From: Echinostoma caproni | Taxonomy: Eukaryota; Platyhelminthes; Trematoda; Plagiorchiida; Echinostomatidae | DNA length: 12,916 nucleotides | Assembly: GCA_900618425.1 (NCBI GenBank) | Contig: UZAN01043619.1 | Coordinates: 11,061-23,976, forward strand | Direction of reading: 5' to 3' | In this document: positions 1 through 8,381 of the stretch, piece after piece | How positions within the stretch are numbered: the stretch's first letter is position 1 | Layout of the letters: every line of letters begins with the position of its first letter | Program-made: the position numbers and the translations under genes | Notes under the pieces: generated by a model | What the model was told of the DNA's origin: nothing | Seen by the model: only the letters and a program-made list of their open reading frames with translations | The model's database searches: none

Positions 1-108
1 ATGGCCGTGCGCGTGTCTGAGGCCGGACTGATTTCAGATAAGGTGGACATCCTGAAGGCCGTTGGCTGTCGATATTTGTGTACTGACTGGTTCAAATGAG
101 ACTGAGCG
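1..108 (+). other. Possible coding fragment (unidentified), ends at TGA 106-108
   Basis: Frame 1 is open from the window edge to a TGA at 106-108. The first 66 bases are clearly richer in G+C than the AT-rich DNA that follows, which would suit an exon. The peptide begins MAVRVSEAGLISDKVDILKA. It faintly resembles the stretch that precedes the 2264 exon in S28 peptidases (V-R-x-(S/A)-E-A-x-x-x-I). However, the first Cys of that region is absent, and I see no good phase-1 donor to join it to the exon at 2264. It may instead be the last exon of another gene, or chance. No function is assigned. Confidence 0.2.
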
Positions 109-1678
109 CTTAAGTCGGAAACTCCGGGAAAAGCCGCTACATGTCAAAGACTATTTCACTGGAAAGTAGAAAGTTCTAACAAGCAGGTTTCTCCCCGTAC
201 ATCTAGGTCTTGTCTACTGTACCGCCTGTTGTTTGCGACAACCCTCACAGGTTGAGGAAATCTGCGTGGTAGTCGACGGAAACAACATATTAACAGTGGT
301 GTTTAAGGATTAGTCAGGGTGAGTGTTTCCAACCCACAAGTTCCTATAATCAGTCGGTTGCAGATACTGTACGATATGGTGACTTGCCAGTAGCATTCTG
401 GTTGCTATTTGTTGTCCATTCACACTGCCTTCTTCGGTATCAATGCCCAAAAGGACAGTGTGTTCTGTGCCACCCATAGTGCTTCTCGTTCTTTTCCCTG
501 TGACTGTTCGATAACGTATGATGAGGATGTTCAGAATGATCAGCCACAGAACCTAATCTAGTCGGAATGGTGCTAATTCAATACTTTCAGAACCTTTTTA
601 CTTGACTAGATGCAATTCGACCGTTAAGCTCTATTCTTTCGAACGTACTCAAATTACTAACCAATGCAAGAAAGGAAGCCGAAATCAATAAACCTTTGGA
701 CGATGGATTTTGAAATCGTTACGCTAGCAGAATTGACGAATCGATAGTCGAGAGCTTCACTTGACCTAATGCAGTTTTAATATTCTGAATCGAGTTCCTA
801 TATTTGCATGATAATCCTTAAAAGTAATTTGAATAACGGTTCCAGTGTGAGCTTGCAAAGGTCTTGTATTTTGATCGCATCTCCTATGCTACATTGGGCG
901 ATATTAGAAAATGGTCCGTATATTATAAATCAAAAAAGCTACGGATACATTATCAAAAATTCCACTCAGTAGCGCGAATCGGGAGAAAGAGAACTAGTAT
1001 GAAGTTCATTGTCCATTGTGTTCATGGTGAGGAACATGTGAAATACTCCTTGCTAACAAGTGTGACTGGGACCGGGAAGTTGTAATTGCGAACAAAGGAA
1101 CGCAGAAAAAAGGGGCGAAATGGAGAATATTAGTTTAATAAATAGCGGAGTTGGGTGCATTTTGGTGTTCAAATAAGGTATATCACTCGAATGGAGCTAA
1201 CTCAGCTCACATCTATTTTTACCTCGTTGCGTCTAACGATACGCTCATCCGAAAGAACAAGACAGTCCCCGTTTCCCCGGTTTCGTGTTATAATACCTGG
1301 TAGCCGGCAGATAAACATGAACCGCTTTACCTGTAGCCGTTGTTTGTTAATGTGCTGATTTTTCTAATTTTTATATGCTGTTCATCCAACCAAGCTGGGT
1401 AATCGTGGTAGAGATGTGTCAAAGGAAGCAGTTTTCGCTGTACATATATCAATTATTCCTACACAATTCTTATTGTCCTCTTAAAGGGCTCATAGATCAT
1501 AGACGAAAAGCTTTTCAAATGTATACAGTGAACAAACTAGAATACCTAATAGTAGATATCCCGAAACAGGAGTCTTCCAGACGCCTTGCAAGTATGGTGT
1601 CAGATTACCCTATACATATATGCAAAGATCACCGGCTTGCGGGTAAGCGTGATGCCAACACCACAACAACAGAGTGTA
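109..1678. other. No gene seen
   Basis: AT-rich sequence with only short open frames in several phases (for example 864-1085 and 1375-1707), none of which resembles a protein family I know. A donor-like GTGAGT occurs near 319 with no recognisable exon before it. The stretch probably belongs to an intron or intergenic region upstream of the peptidase exons. Confidence 0.5.
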
Positions 1679-1763
1679 ATCTATTTAGAGTATCAAGCTT
1701 GGATTAACACATTTGATTATTCAGAGGTACTAGGTACTCTTGACAGAAAGAAACAGCTGCCCA
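1679..1763 (-). repeat. Decayed fragment of the hammerhead SINE
   Basis: Bases 1679-1743 match 5141-5205 at about 55 of 65 positions without gaps, sharing the run TTTAGAGTATCAAGCTTGGA. In the fuller copy at 4983-5269 this is the 5' head, upstream of the tRNA-like boxes when read on the minus strand. Most differences are transitions, as expected of an old copy. A short stretch at 1748-1763 (GAAACAGCTGCCCAG with one flanking base) resembles the ribozyme 3' side at 5365-5379, but the core and stem II are missing. It is a fragment only, with no Pol III boxes or ribozyme left. Confidence 0.7.
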
Positions 1764-2263
1764 GATTTCTTAGTCGGTCATCACAGACATTTCCATCACA
1801 GAGTGAAATCTACGTTAAAAATTTACGACGGATAATTCATTGATAATTCATTCATTGTAAACGTTTTGATCTTTTTGTGTTAGTTTATCGTGGCAGTCAT
1901 TCGATCCACTAAATCGCTCCTAACTCCAATGTTTAGTGATCCCAGTATTCTCGGTCTCTCTCGTCTCTTTTTAATTCCATACATCTTAATTCCAACAAGT
2001 TTCAACCATGGCCATCATTGAGCTGATCTATTCGAGCACCTCTTCAATTTAATATAAAAACTATTTTGTAATATCACAAAGTGCAACGTCAGAAATCGGA
2101 TCAACATAGCAACGTGCAAAACATCTTACATTACAATGTTGGTCTTCAGACAATACGTTATCTTGTTTTTAAGCAACCTTACGCTATCAAAGTTGGATGA
2201 CAGGTGACCCCAGGAGGCACTTGGTCTACACTTATCTGTTACAAACTCCTCTCATAATTATAG
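1764..2263 (+). other. DPP7: Intron upstream of the first visible peptidase exon
   Basis: AT-rich sequence with no coding signal. It ends in a pyrimidine-rich run and TATAG at 2259-2263, a good 3' splice site for the exon starting at 2264. An 11-base near-tandem duplication (ATAATTCATTG) lies around 1831-1854. The intron's 5' end is not identified. Confidence 0.5.
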
Positions 2264-2515
2264 GTCTAAAGAAACTCTCGGAAGAACTCCGTTTGTGCGA
2301 ATCGATGAAAACTAAGGAAGACTATGAGTGGATGCTCAAGTGGTCCCGTAATGCGTTTGTCATGATGACTATGATGGATTATCCGACCGAAGCATCGTTC
2401 ATGGGTGATTTGCCAGCCTATCCGGTGAATGTCTCTTGTCAGGCAGCTCTCGCGGCGAAAGATCCCATTTCCGGCATCCGAGATGCTGTCGGTGTTTTCT
2501 ACAACAGTTCCCAAC
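2264..2515 (+). CDS. DPP7: Internal exon of a DPP7-like S28 serine peptidase
   Basis: Family S28 peptidases are lysosomal or secreted enzymes. DPP7/DPP2 removes N-terminal dipeptides after Pro or Ala; the related PRCP cleaves C-terminal residues after Pro. This exon of 252 bases encodes 83 whole codons plus a split codon at each end (phase 1 in, phase 1 out). Visible family landmarks are the Cys in LSEELRLC, the run RNAFVMMTMMDYP, then LPAYPVNVSC with a second Cys, and GVFYNSSQ at the end. NVS and NSS are N-glycosylation sequons, fitting a secretory-pathway enzyme. The borders are a pyrimidine tract with TATAG before 2264 and GTGAGT from 2516. This region is part of the helical cap (SKS) domain; no catalytic residue lies here. 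The RNAF...MMDYP wording favours DPP7 over PRCP. The preceding exon is not recognised. Confidence 0.88.
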
Positions 2516-4032
2516 GTGAGTTTACATACCTGTGATCTTTCTTTTTGCTTCTTTTCATGAAATTAAACGTAAGCCAAGATAAAACAAGAACTTTATTTTT
2601 CCAATATGAATAGAATTTCAATGAAAAATTGGTATCAACTAAGCTTCCCTGTATACGCCAATAAAAGCAAATTCGTGATATCCTACCCGTAAAAGAGCAA
2701 CCCTGGTGGCGAGGTTTTGAAGAAAATGTGTTCTTAAAGGGCATGGTTCCTAATGGAGAAGATAAAAATTTCTAAGAATGTAAAATTCTATAGGTTATCT
2801 TTTGAAATTACTGGAAATTACTGAAAACGATCGCTTCCAACATAATTGGATAAGATGTATCTGGCATGGTAGACCTCACACCAGGACTACTGTTCGGATT
2901 TATTTAGGAGGCAGGTAGGAAGGCTAGATTTATCATTTGAACAAACACAGTTTGTTGAGGATGTAAGAGTGACAAATAGTTCTGGCCCACTCAAATCATT
3001 ACCAACAACTGAACACTCGGAGCGTGCTTAATAAGTTTATTTAAAAAGATCACATCCTTTACCACCCATTGTAACCTAACAAAATGTAGTAAATATGCTT
3101 TTATTCTTCCAATCACACCTGTATGATATAAACCAAGGGATATATTCGAGGCAATTTGTTACGAGCATCATACCTGCTAATCGAAACAGTGTCCCACAAA
3201 GATCATACTCTCATTGCTTTACAATACGTAAAACTAGATACAAACAAACGAAGTATTCAAACGAATCAATCAGCTATTAGATTACTGGTTCGAAATGCAA
3301 AAACGATGGATTATAAACCAGACAGACGTCATCCCATCGAATGGTTCACTTCATCACCTGCATAGATTTATTTATTCAATCTCTACTTTTGTATTCAGTT
3401 TTTTATTCATAGCGCGGTGATGTGGTCAAGTTGCATCAATTATTCTAAATAATTTTAGCTGCAGTATGGTACAGTTATTCAATCTCTGCTGTTTTAATTC
3501 TATCTTTTTTTAATCCAGTCGTTCACAGGGTCGCTACGCTCATGTTCCGCAAACAATTAGCCCCGCGTGAAACTTCAGTCTAAGCTCAGTGACACCTTTT
3601 ATCCTGAAAAGAAAAGAGCGAAAACTTTAAGATATATAGCAGATGTTCACACAATTCGAACAGATGCAAATATAAGCTAGTCCTCAACGTTGATTAATGA
3701 TCTAATATAAGTACCACGCTCTGTACGAATGCGATCAAAGAACTTGCACTTTATGTTTGAAATTTGGTAAAATCAAGTGGCTCATTTCTGTTCCCAAAAT
3801 TCTCACAGTTTCTAACAATTAACGGCAGACAGAAAAGGGAATCTCCTTGGCGTATTTCTGTAGTATTCGGAATAGGAATCGAAACAGAATAGCGCGAACT
3901 CGGAATCGGACTGAAAACCCACCGAATAACGCAAAGTCAGATACAATCAAGACGATCTGTGGATACAGTTAATTCTCTCCAGAAAATCATGCATATATAT
4001 GTCACAAGCAACCCACAATCATTGGTCGAGTT

Positions 4033-4518
4033 TTGAATGTCCGATCGACAACAATATGGTTTATTTGTTTGCCTCCTTGCAATCAGCCAATCCGGTTGGT
4101 GCCAATCGAGACCGCAGGATTGGTTGGTTATTCCCCTTCTTTCTGTGGATGGTTAGATTGGGATGCACTAAAGTCAAGCTTCTCGGACTTCGGCGGTGCC
4201 GATGGAAGCATAACATAAAGGATTGTGACAAATCCAATGGGCATAGAAATGCAATCTCTTGATCATATTGCTATCTATCCTTTGTGGACGTTTCTGCATG
4301 CTCCGATAACTTTTAAGCCGTGGTATTCAGACCAAGATGGACATTGTCTGTGTGGTCGAATGTACACCGGTTATGGACGTTGGAACAGTGTTAACTCGAA
4401 CCAACAAAAGAGGTGCATAATCAATCCTCAATTCAATACAGTTGCACACAAAGAACCTGACTTAGACGACCAAACATTTAAACTCTTGATTTATGATATG
4501 CAAGTCCTTGTCACTTGA
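4033..4518 (+). other. Unidentified open frame broken by one stop
   Basis: One reading frame runs from about 4033 to the TGA before 4519 (some 160 codons), interrupted only by a TAA at 4216-4218. The local composition is a little more GC-rich than the flanks. The part after the stop is rich in aromatic residues (WTFLHAPITFKPWYSDQDG) and has two nearby Cys (CLCGRMY). I recognise no family. It sits inside the peptidase intron on the same strand, so it could be a decayed inserted coding sequence, a missed alternative exon or chance. A chance run of this length with one stop is not rare in 13 kb. Confidence 0.2.
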
Positions 4519-4950
4519 GGAATATGGCATTTGTGAGTTGTGAGGAAATGCGGGAATCAAGCCCTGTATTGAAGCGATTGGATAAGGGAATAGTGAATGA
4601 AACTTCGTTCTCAAGGGATCATTAATGGGTTACATTAAGAGCCGTTGAGCTCGCAGTTCGTTTCTCTGTTTCAGATTTTGTCGTCTTCCGAGAACAGCAT
4701 TGCTCTTAGCTCCCGAAAGTTCGTTCAGTTGATCGTTTATGAATAAAGGAAAGCTCGGGGCGCTAAGCAAAGAATTGTGTTCGAATCGTCCAATTAGATC
4801 GCAATCACACATTGTGACAAAAAATAACAGCGTAACAAACAAGACTGATGTTCATGGATTCGTCTTCTCTAGCTAATTCATTACAATGTATAGAACTACG
4901 GTAAAAGAGGATGAACAGGACTTGAAAACCAAATAGGAATTACTTTTTAA

Positions 4951-4982
4951 ATGCGATGGAAATGTTTGTGATAACCAACAAA
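4951..4982. repeat. Left copy of a 32-bp direct repeat flanking the SINE
   Basis: This 32-base segment, ATGCGATGGAAATGTTTGTG followed by ATAACCAACAAA, recurs at 5270-5301 with one mismatch (G for A). The flanking bases differ on both sides. The two copies exactly bracket the minus-strand SINE (4983-5269), so they may be an unusually long target-site duplication. The other reading is that they are part of the repeat unit. Confidence 0.75.
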
Positions 4983-4984
4983 CA

Positions 4985-5029
4985 GCATTGGACACCTGTT
5001 TCGTCCTGTTTGGGACTCGTCAGCAGTGC
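4985..5029 (-). ncRNA. Hammerhead ribozyme, intact core
   Basis: On the minus strand: stem I GCACTG, core CTGACGA, stem II GTCC/GGAC with loop CAAACA, core GAAA, a minimal stem III (A-U and C-G closing AGGT), the cleavage triplet GTC, and the stem I partner CAATGC (one C/A mismatch). All invariant core bases (C3, U4, G5, A6, G8, A9, G12-A14, C17) are present. Predicted self-cleavage falls after 4991, before 4990 on the minus strand. Very short stem III is typical of hammerheads in Sm-alpha and Penelope elements, which often work best as dimers. Activity is inferred, not shown. Confidence 0.88.
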
Positions 5030-5050
5030 GTACTTTTTGTGTTCCTGTCA

Positions 5051-5061
5051 GAACTCGAACC
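5051..5061 (-). promoter_or_regulatory. Pol III B-box of the SINE
   Basis: The minus strand reads GGTTCGAGTTC, one change from the consensus GGTTCGANTCC. It lies 32 bases after the A-box, a normal tRNA-type spacing, and 21 bases before the ribozyme. Confidence 0.75.
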
Positions 5062-5093
5062 GCAATCAGTCGGGTCGGAACTTCAAACCCTTA

Positions 5094-5104
5094 CCCGTGA
5101 GCCA
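5094..5104 (-). promoter_or_regulatory. Pol III A-box of the SINE
   Basis: The minus strand reads TGGCTCACGGG, a good match to the tRNA A-box pattern TRGYNNARNNG. With the B-box it forms an internal promoter, and the surrounding bases (GGCCGTG before it) look like the 5' part of a tRNA. Confidence 0.65.
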
Positions 5105-5269
5105 CACGGCCGACGGTTATCACCTTGTGCGAATGGCTCAATCAATTTAGAGTATCAAGCTTGGATTAGCCCATTCGATTGTTCAGAGGCCACAGGCACT
5201 CTTGATGGTTTTGGGTGTGGGGTTCACTCCTTGGAGATCGTTTATTCCCCACTGTTTGTATGCATTTCC

Positions 5270-5301
5270 ATGCGATGGAAATGTTTATGATAACCAACAA
5301 A
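5270..5301. repeat. Right copy of the 32-bp direct repeat
   Basis: This matches 4951-4982 at 31 of 32 bases. It begins immediately after the SINE head and runs directly into the B-box end of the second SINE copy at 5302. Confidence 0.75.
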
Positions 5302-5305
5302 GAGC

Positions 5306-5316
5306 GGTTCGAGTCC
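5306..5316 (+). promoter_or_regulatory. Pol III B-box (perfect)
   Basis: GGTTCGAGTCC matches the consensus GGTTCGANTCC exactly. No A-box precedes it in this truncated copy. Confidence 0.75.
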
Positions 5317-5337
5317 TGACAGGGACACAAAAAGTGC

Positions 5338-5382
5338 GCACTGCTGACAAGTCCCAAACGGGACGAAACAGCTGTCCAGTGC
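5338..5382 (+). ncRNA. Hammerhead ribozyme with a G8-to-A core change
   Basis: Plus strand: stem I GCACTG pairs perfectly with CAGTGC, and stem II GTCCC pairs perfectly with GGGAC around loop AAAC. GAAA and the cleavage triplet GTC (5374-5376) are intact, and stem III is the minimal A-U/C-G pair closing AGCT. The core reads CTGACAA where CTGANGA is required. This replaces G8, which supplies the general-acid 2'-OH and pairs with C3, while C3 is unchanged, giving a C/A mismatch. The fold should form, but catalysis is probably lost or very slow. It lies in the host intron in the sense direction. Confidence 0.8.
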
Positions 5383-5539
5383 TCTCTCATCAGTGAGATG
5401 AAATAAGCGTTTACTCAAATTTCTAGTTTCTTTCTTGAATAGAATTACAATTTTGTTCGGTGGGATCGTTCAGAAATCAGTTTATTAGAGTATCAGAAAC
5501 TGTAATACTTCGTTTTTAATTGAAACTGAGTGTGTTCAT

Positions 5540-5720
5540 GTGGTGATCCTAGCCACAGAGGGACGTGTTGCAGTTTCTGGACAACTGCAGTGAGTCAACC
5601 ATTCCAGATGACGCCAGCCAAGCGCCTACGCGTTACAGCTTCTGGACAACAGATCATAGGCGAATCTTGCGGACCACTCAGAAGTCCTGCGGTCCAGACA
5701 GAGGCTGTATGACGTCAACA
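5540..5720. other. GC-richer block with repeated motif, unidentified
   Basis: This intronic block is richer in G+C than its flanks and contains the motif TTCTGGACAAC twice (near 5574 and 5640). The first copy sits in a near-palindrome, TGCAGTTTCTGGACAACTGCA. Short frames are open here, but none resembles a known protein. It may be an old repeat fragment. Confidence 0.3.
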
Positions 5721-6123
5721 ACACAAGCGGGTGATTGATGGATACCTGGAAAACCAGTAATCTTCCTTTGCACATATAATCCCCTTGATTTCTTTCGATA
5801 AATGAACTGCTACTTCTGGGGCCTTTCCGTTGCTTCTCATTAACGTGGGATACCAGCGTGCAAGTGTTAGAGAGATTCAGCGTTTCCGTTGCGTTTGCGA
5901 TTCGTTATTCGTGATCTGTGTATACTTTAACTACTACAGTGCAAACAGCCGTTTCAACTATAAATGATTCATGTAGACGACAACCGATTGCTTGTCACAC
6001 TCTGACCGACTAACTGATTGTCTTGTGGTTGTATGTGCGGGTTTTCATCTCGCAAGCAAAGGCACATTCATTTTTGGCTACCTTCAACCCTCTTCCCCAC
6101 CCGTTTTGAATTTCCTATTTCAG

Positions 6124-6218
6124 GAGACAAGTGCTTTGATTACAAAACGCAATACATTGAATGTGCTGATATTACCGGTTGCGGACTGGGAAGTGATTCA
6201 ATGGCTTGGGACTTTCAG
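6124..6218 (+). CDS. DPP7: Second visible exon of the DPP7-like S28 peptidase
   Basis: This 95-base exon takes up the phase-1 split codon from 2515 and ends in phase 0. It encodes DKCFDYKTQYIECADITGCG followed by LGSDSMAWDFQ. The Cys in KCFDY, the Cys in ECAD, the TGCG turn and the AWD(F/Y)Q end are in the order seen in DPP7, where this segment comes just before the ACTE motif. PRCP lacks the TGCG stretch, which supports the DPP7 assignment. The acceptor is a T-rich run ending TTTCAG; the donor is CAG|GTAGAG. The next exon should begin in phase 0 with Cys-Thr and later carry the catalytic Asp (NGxLDPW) and His. I did not find these in the window. No stop or frameshift is seen in either exon, so the gene may be functional. 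Confidence 0.87.
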
Positions 6219-8270
6219 GTAGAGTTCAGCTTCTTTACACTTTTCATGTGTTTCTCCTTCTACACTCACGCAGTTTCTCGGTCAGCTCTGATTGGGTGCG
6301 TTGAAAATTGTGTTTTCTGTACTATTGAAAGCCATTAACACAGTTGTACAGGGCTGATTGACAGGCTGGCGTTTGTTGCTGCTCATTTTTGTACTACGTA
6401 TCTCTAACTTGGCTGTTTTAGGCAAGCTGATATTGATGGATGTTTGACATTTATCATTTCTTTGAAAGCTGCTTACCGTTCTCCTAGATATCTAAATATC
6501 TGTGAATTTATTGACGTGTTGTTTATGTTTGTGTGAGACAACTGCGTGTTGTTCGAAAGAAATATGTGAACAAGTCGTTTAGAATTCCAGATGAAAACTG
6601 GCTTGCTTCAAATCGTTTTCCGAAAATAACAGAAATAAGTGTGAAACGGAAAAGAGAGTACAGGGGGAGGGGCTAGGAATTTTCGATTGGAAACATGAAG
6701 TTGCAAATTATCAAACGGGCATTATAACTATCCGGGGGAGCAAGCACACTGAGTCAAGCTTGCTTTTGTAATTCACATCGCTGCGTACATAAATTAATTG
6801 GCAAACTCCACCCTGGTTGGCTATATTTTCAGATGAATCACATCTTCTTTACGTTGCAGGGTAACTAAGTCGGTTAAGATGATAGCTCACAAATGCGATT
6901 GGGCAATATTCGATTGGCTTCGTGCGCAGGACTTTGCATAGTTTATCAATTAATTGATTGCAACCAGATCTACTCCTTATCTCCACTATAGTATTTTCGT
7001 TATCATTTGCATTAATGTTATAAGCACTGATATGGTGCGCTAATAGAATCATTTCGTACCTTCATCTTTCCATAATATTTCATGAGGGCTATCAAACTGT
7101 TTCATGGAATTTGAGATGAGGATACTTTGTCTTACCCCCGTAGAAGGCTTGCAAATTCGGAGCAGCGAGAGAATTTCCCTGAAAGGATACAAAATATATT
7201 GCATGTACTCTATGATTTAATCATGAAATCAGTCCCCTTAATACCAACTGAAGAGGCCTCCATTGCTGAGACTTGACTAGCATCGGTGAAACTTTCATTC
7301 GGGTTTTTCATTTTCTCAAATTGGTGATTCTGCCATTCAGTTAAGGTACTCAATGTGAATTTGTGGATGACATGTTGATGACATTTCCCATTGTATACAC
7401 TGGCCTTATCAGCAAACTCCAGACACTTTCTATATGCTACGAATCGGTACTGTGGACAAACCGGTGAGTTTCAACGATGTTTAGATGCAACGGGCACCGG
7501 TTTATCAATCTTGGTCTTGCGTGTACACGTGTGGTGGCTCTCAGTACTGGAAACCCATTGTCTCTATTGGTCTTAAGGAATCATGGGGAGGATAAGGCGA
7601 TCCAAAATTCTGACATACAAATTCATGATTTAATGTATAGACATTTGCTAAAGTTTGTATAAGATCCGGGTCTCGCTGAAAGCACTTCATGCAGATTATT
7701 TTATTATGGTGGACATTTACATAAAAGCTTAAGCAACTCACAGTTCCCAAAAAACCTTTTCTTCACGTTTATCAATGAACCCCACGCTACTGAAGGATTG
7801 GGGCATCTAGGTCCCGGAGAGTAGTGACAAATGCAGAAAAAGAAAGAATTCACGAAAACCGGTGACACAATCAGCAAAGTGCGGGTTCATTCGAAAAATT
7901 CTTTTCTATGAGATTTGTCGAAAGGAATCTTTCTGTAGTAGTTGCAATTCGTAATTTGTAGCTTCTTACACAGAGCACTATTAGAATTTTCAGATGTTGA
8001 TATCGCCCTCGTGTCAGTTGACGATTATATTTGAACAATTGCTCATCTCTGAACATGGTGTAAACCTTCAAAGATTTACAAAGGTTCCAGTGGTGACTTG
8101 CATTCGTCCTTTTGCTCAACGTGGAGTGAACCCACCAATGTTTGGGTGGAGAATGCTGCCCGAACGTAGTGTGCTTAATGAGTATTGACCACGGTTTGGC
8201 ATGCAAAACGGCTGCACCCTCTGACTTCCCCAATGAGCTGTTTGTGGTTGCCTTTGAGTTCACATCTGGT
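6219..8270 (+). other. Presumed intron of the DPP7-like gene; no exon recognised
   Basis: AT-rich DNA without an S28 continuation that I can identify. Two frames contain Cys-Thr (near 7520 and 6300), but neither has an acceptor or a matching sequence after it. A 17-codon segment, 7413-7463, has plausible splice sites (see findings). Otherwise there are only short chance frames. Confidence 0.4.
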
Positions 8271-8317
8271 ATCAATAATAGTAATAATAATAATAATGAT
8301 ACAGTATAACTAAGCAT
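7871..8317 (-). other. Longest open frame of the window, unidentified (148 codons)
   Basis: This minus-strand frame starts with ATG and a poly-Leu run that looks like a signal peptide. The Leu run is simply the translated (AAT)n microsatellite at 8274-8300, so it is no evidence for secretion. The remainder (for example HWWVHSTLSKRTNASHHW, then DEQLFKYNRQLTRGRYQHLK) has no family motif I know and no clear splice sites. It could be a piece of a repeat or chance. Confidence 0.2.
8274..8300. repeat. (AAT)n microsatellite
   Basis: An imperfect run of AAT/TAA triplets of about 27 bases with two single-base interruptions. Confidence 0.9.
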
Positions 8318-8381
8318 TTAAAACTGGAACCCGCATATCAACAGCTAAATAAGTATTGATGACCCAAAACTGCCTCAGTCT

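Larger units (their letters stand above)
4983..5269 (-). mobile_element. tRNA-derived SINE with 3' hammerhead ribozyme
   Basis: Read on the minus strand, the 287-bp unit has a 5' head (5269-5141, containing the repeat also found at 1679-1743). A tRNA-like Pol III promoter follows, with an A-box at 5104-5094 and a B-box at 5061-5051. The unit ends in a complete hammerhead ribozyme at 5029-4985. The layout (tRNA-like promoter then hammerhead) is that of the SINE-like Sm-alpha family of schistosomes. The catalytic part is also very close in sequence to the schistosome ribozyme as I know it. The unit lies between the 32-bp direct repeats, antisense to the host peptidase gene. No protein is encoded, so mobility would need a partner retroelement. 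Confidence 0.8.
5302..5395 (+). mobile_element. 5'-truncated hammerhead SINE in the opposite orientation
   Basis: This plus-strand copy starts just before the B-box, lacking the head and A-box, and runs through the ribozyme. Bases 5306-5382 are the reverse complement of 4985-5061 at 70 of 77 positions, so the two copies form an inverted pair about 244 bases apart. It is sense to the peptidase pre-mRNA. Loss of the A-box means it is unlikely to be transcribed by Pol III on its own. Confidence 0.8.
2516..6123 (+). other. DPP7: 3.6-kb intron of the DPP7-like gene
   Basis: The donor is GTGAGT at 2516-2521. The acceptor is a T-rich tract ending TTTCAG at 6118-6123. The split codon C|GA joins in phase 1, and the joined protein keeps the family order (NSSQ, then DKCFDY), so the intron is well supported. 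It contains the opposed hammerhead SINE pair at 4951-5395, a long frame with one stop at 4033-4518 and a GC-richer block at 5540-5720. The parts at 2516-4030, 4519-4950 and 5400-5540 show nothing else I can name. Confidence 0.85.

Noticed and set aside
1564..1585. GAAACAGGAGTC, resembling the ribozyme 3' side
   Set aside because: Only about a dozen bases match, with no upstream core or stem II.
1748..1763. A hammerhead-like tail, GAAACAGCTGCCCAG, next to the SINE fragment
   Set aside because: No core CTGANGA, no stem II, and a changed cleavage triplet. At most it is a relic.
2266..2744. Minus-strand open frames over and beyond the first peptidase exon
   Set aside because: They are antisense shadows of the S28 exon and the adjoining intron, with no protein similarity of their own.
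3285..3296. GGTTCGAAATGC, resembling a Pol III B-box
   Set aside because: There is no A-box at the right distance, no tRNA-like fold and no SINE similarity around it.
4988..5396. Several 60-100 codon frames over the SINE pair on both strands
   Set aside because: They are translations of non-coding SINE and ribozyme sequence.
7477..7662. A frame containing Ala-Cys-Thr followed by Arg-Val-Val, superficially like the S28 ACTE exon
   Set aside because: There is no acceptor directly before it, the following residues do not match the family, and no catalytic Asp region follows.
7871..8317. A 148-codon minus-strand frame with an apparent signal peptide
   Set aside because: The Leu run is the translation of the AAT microsatellite, and the rest shows no family motif. 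It is kept only as a low-confidence feature.
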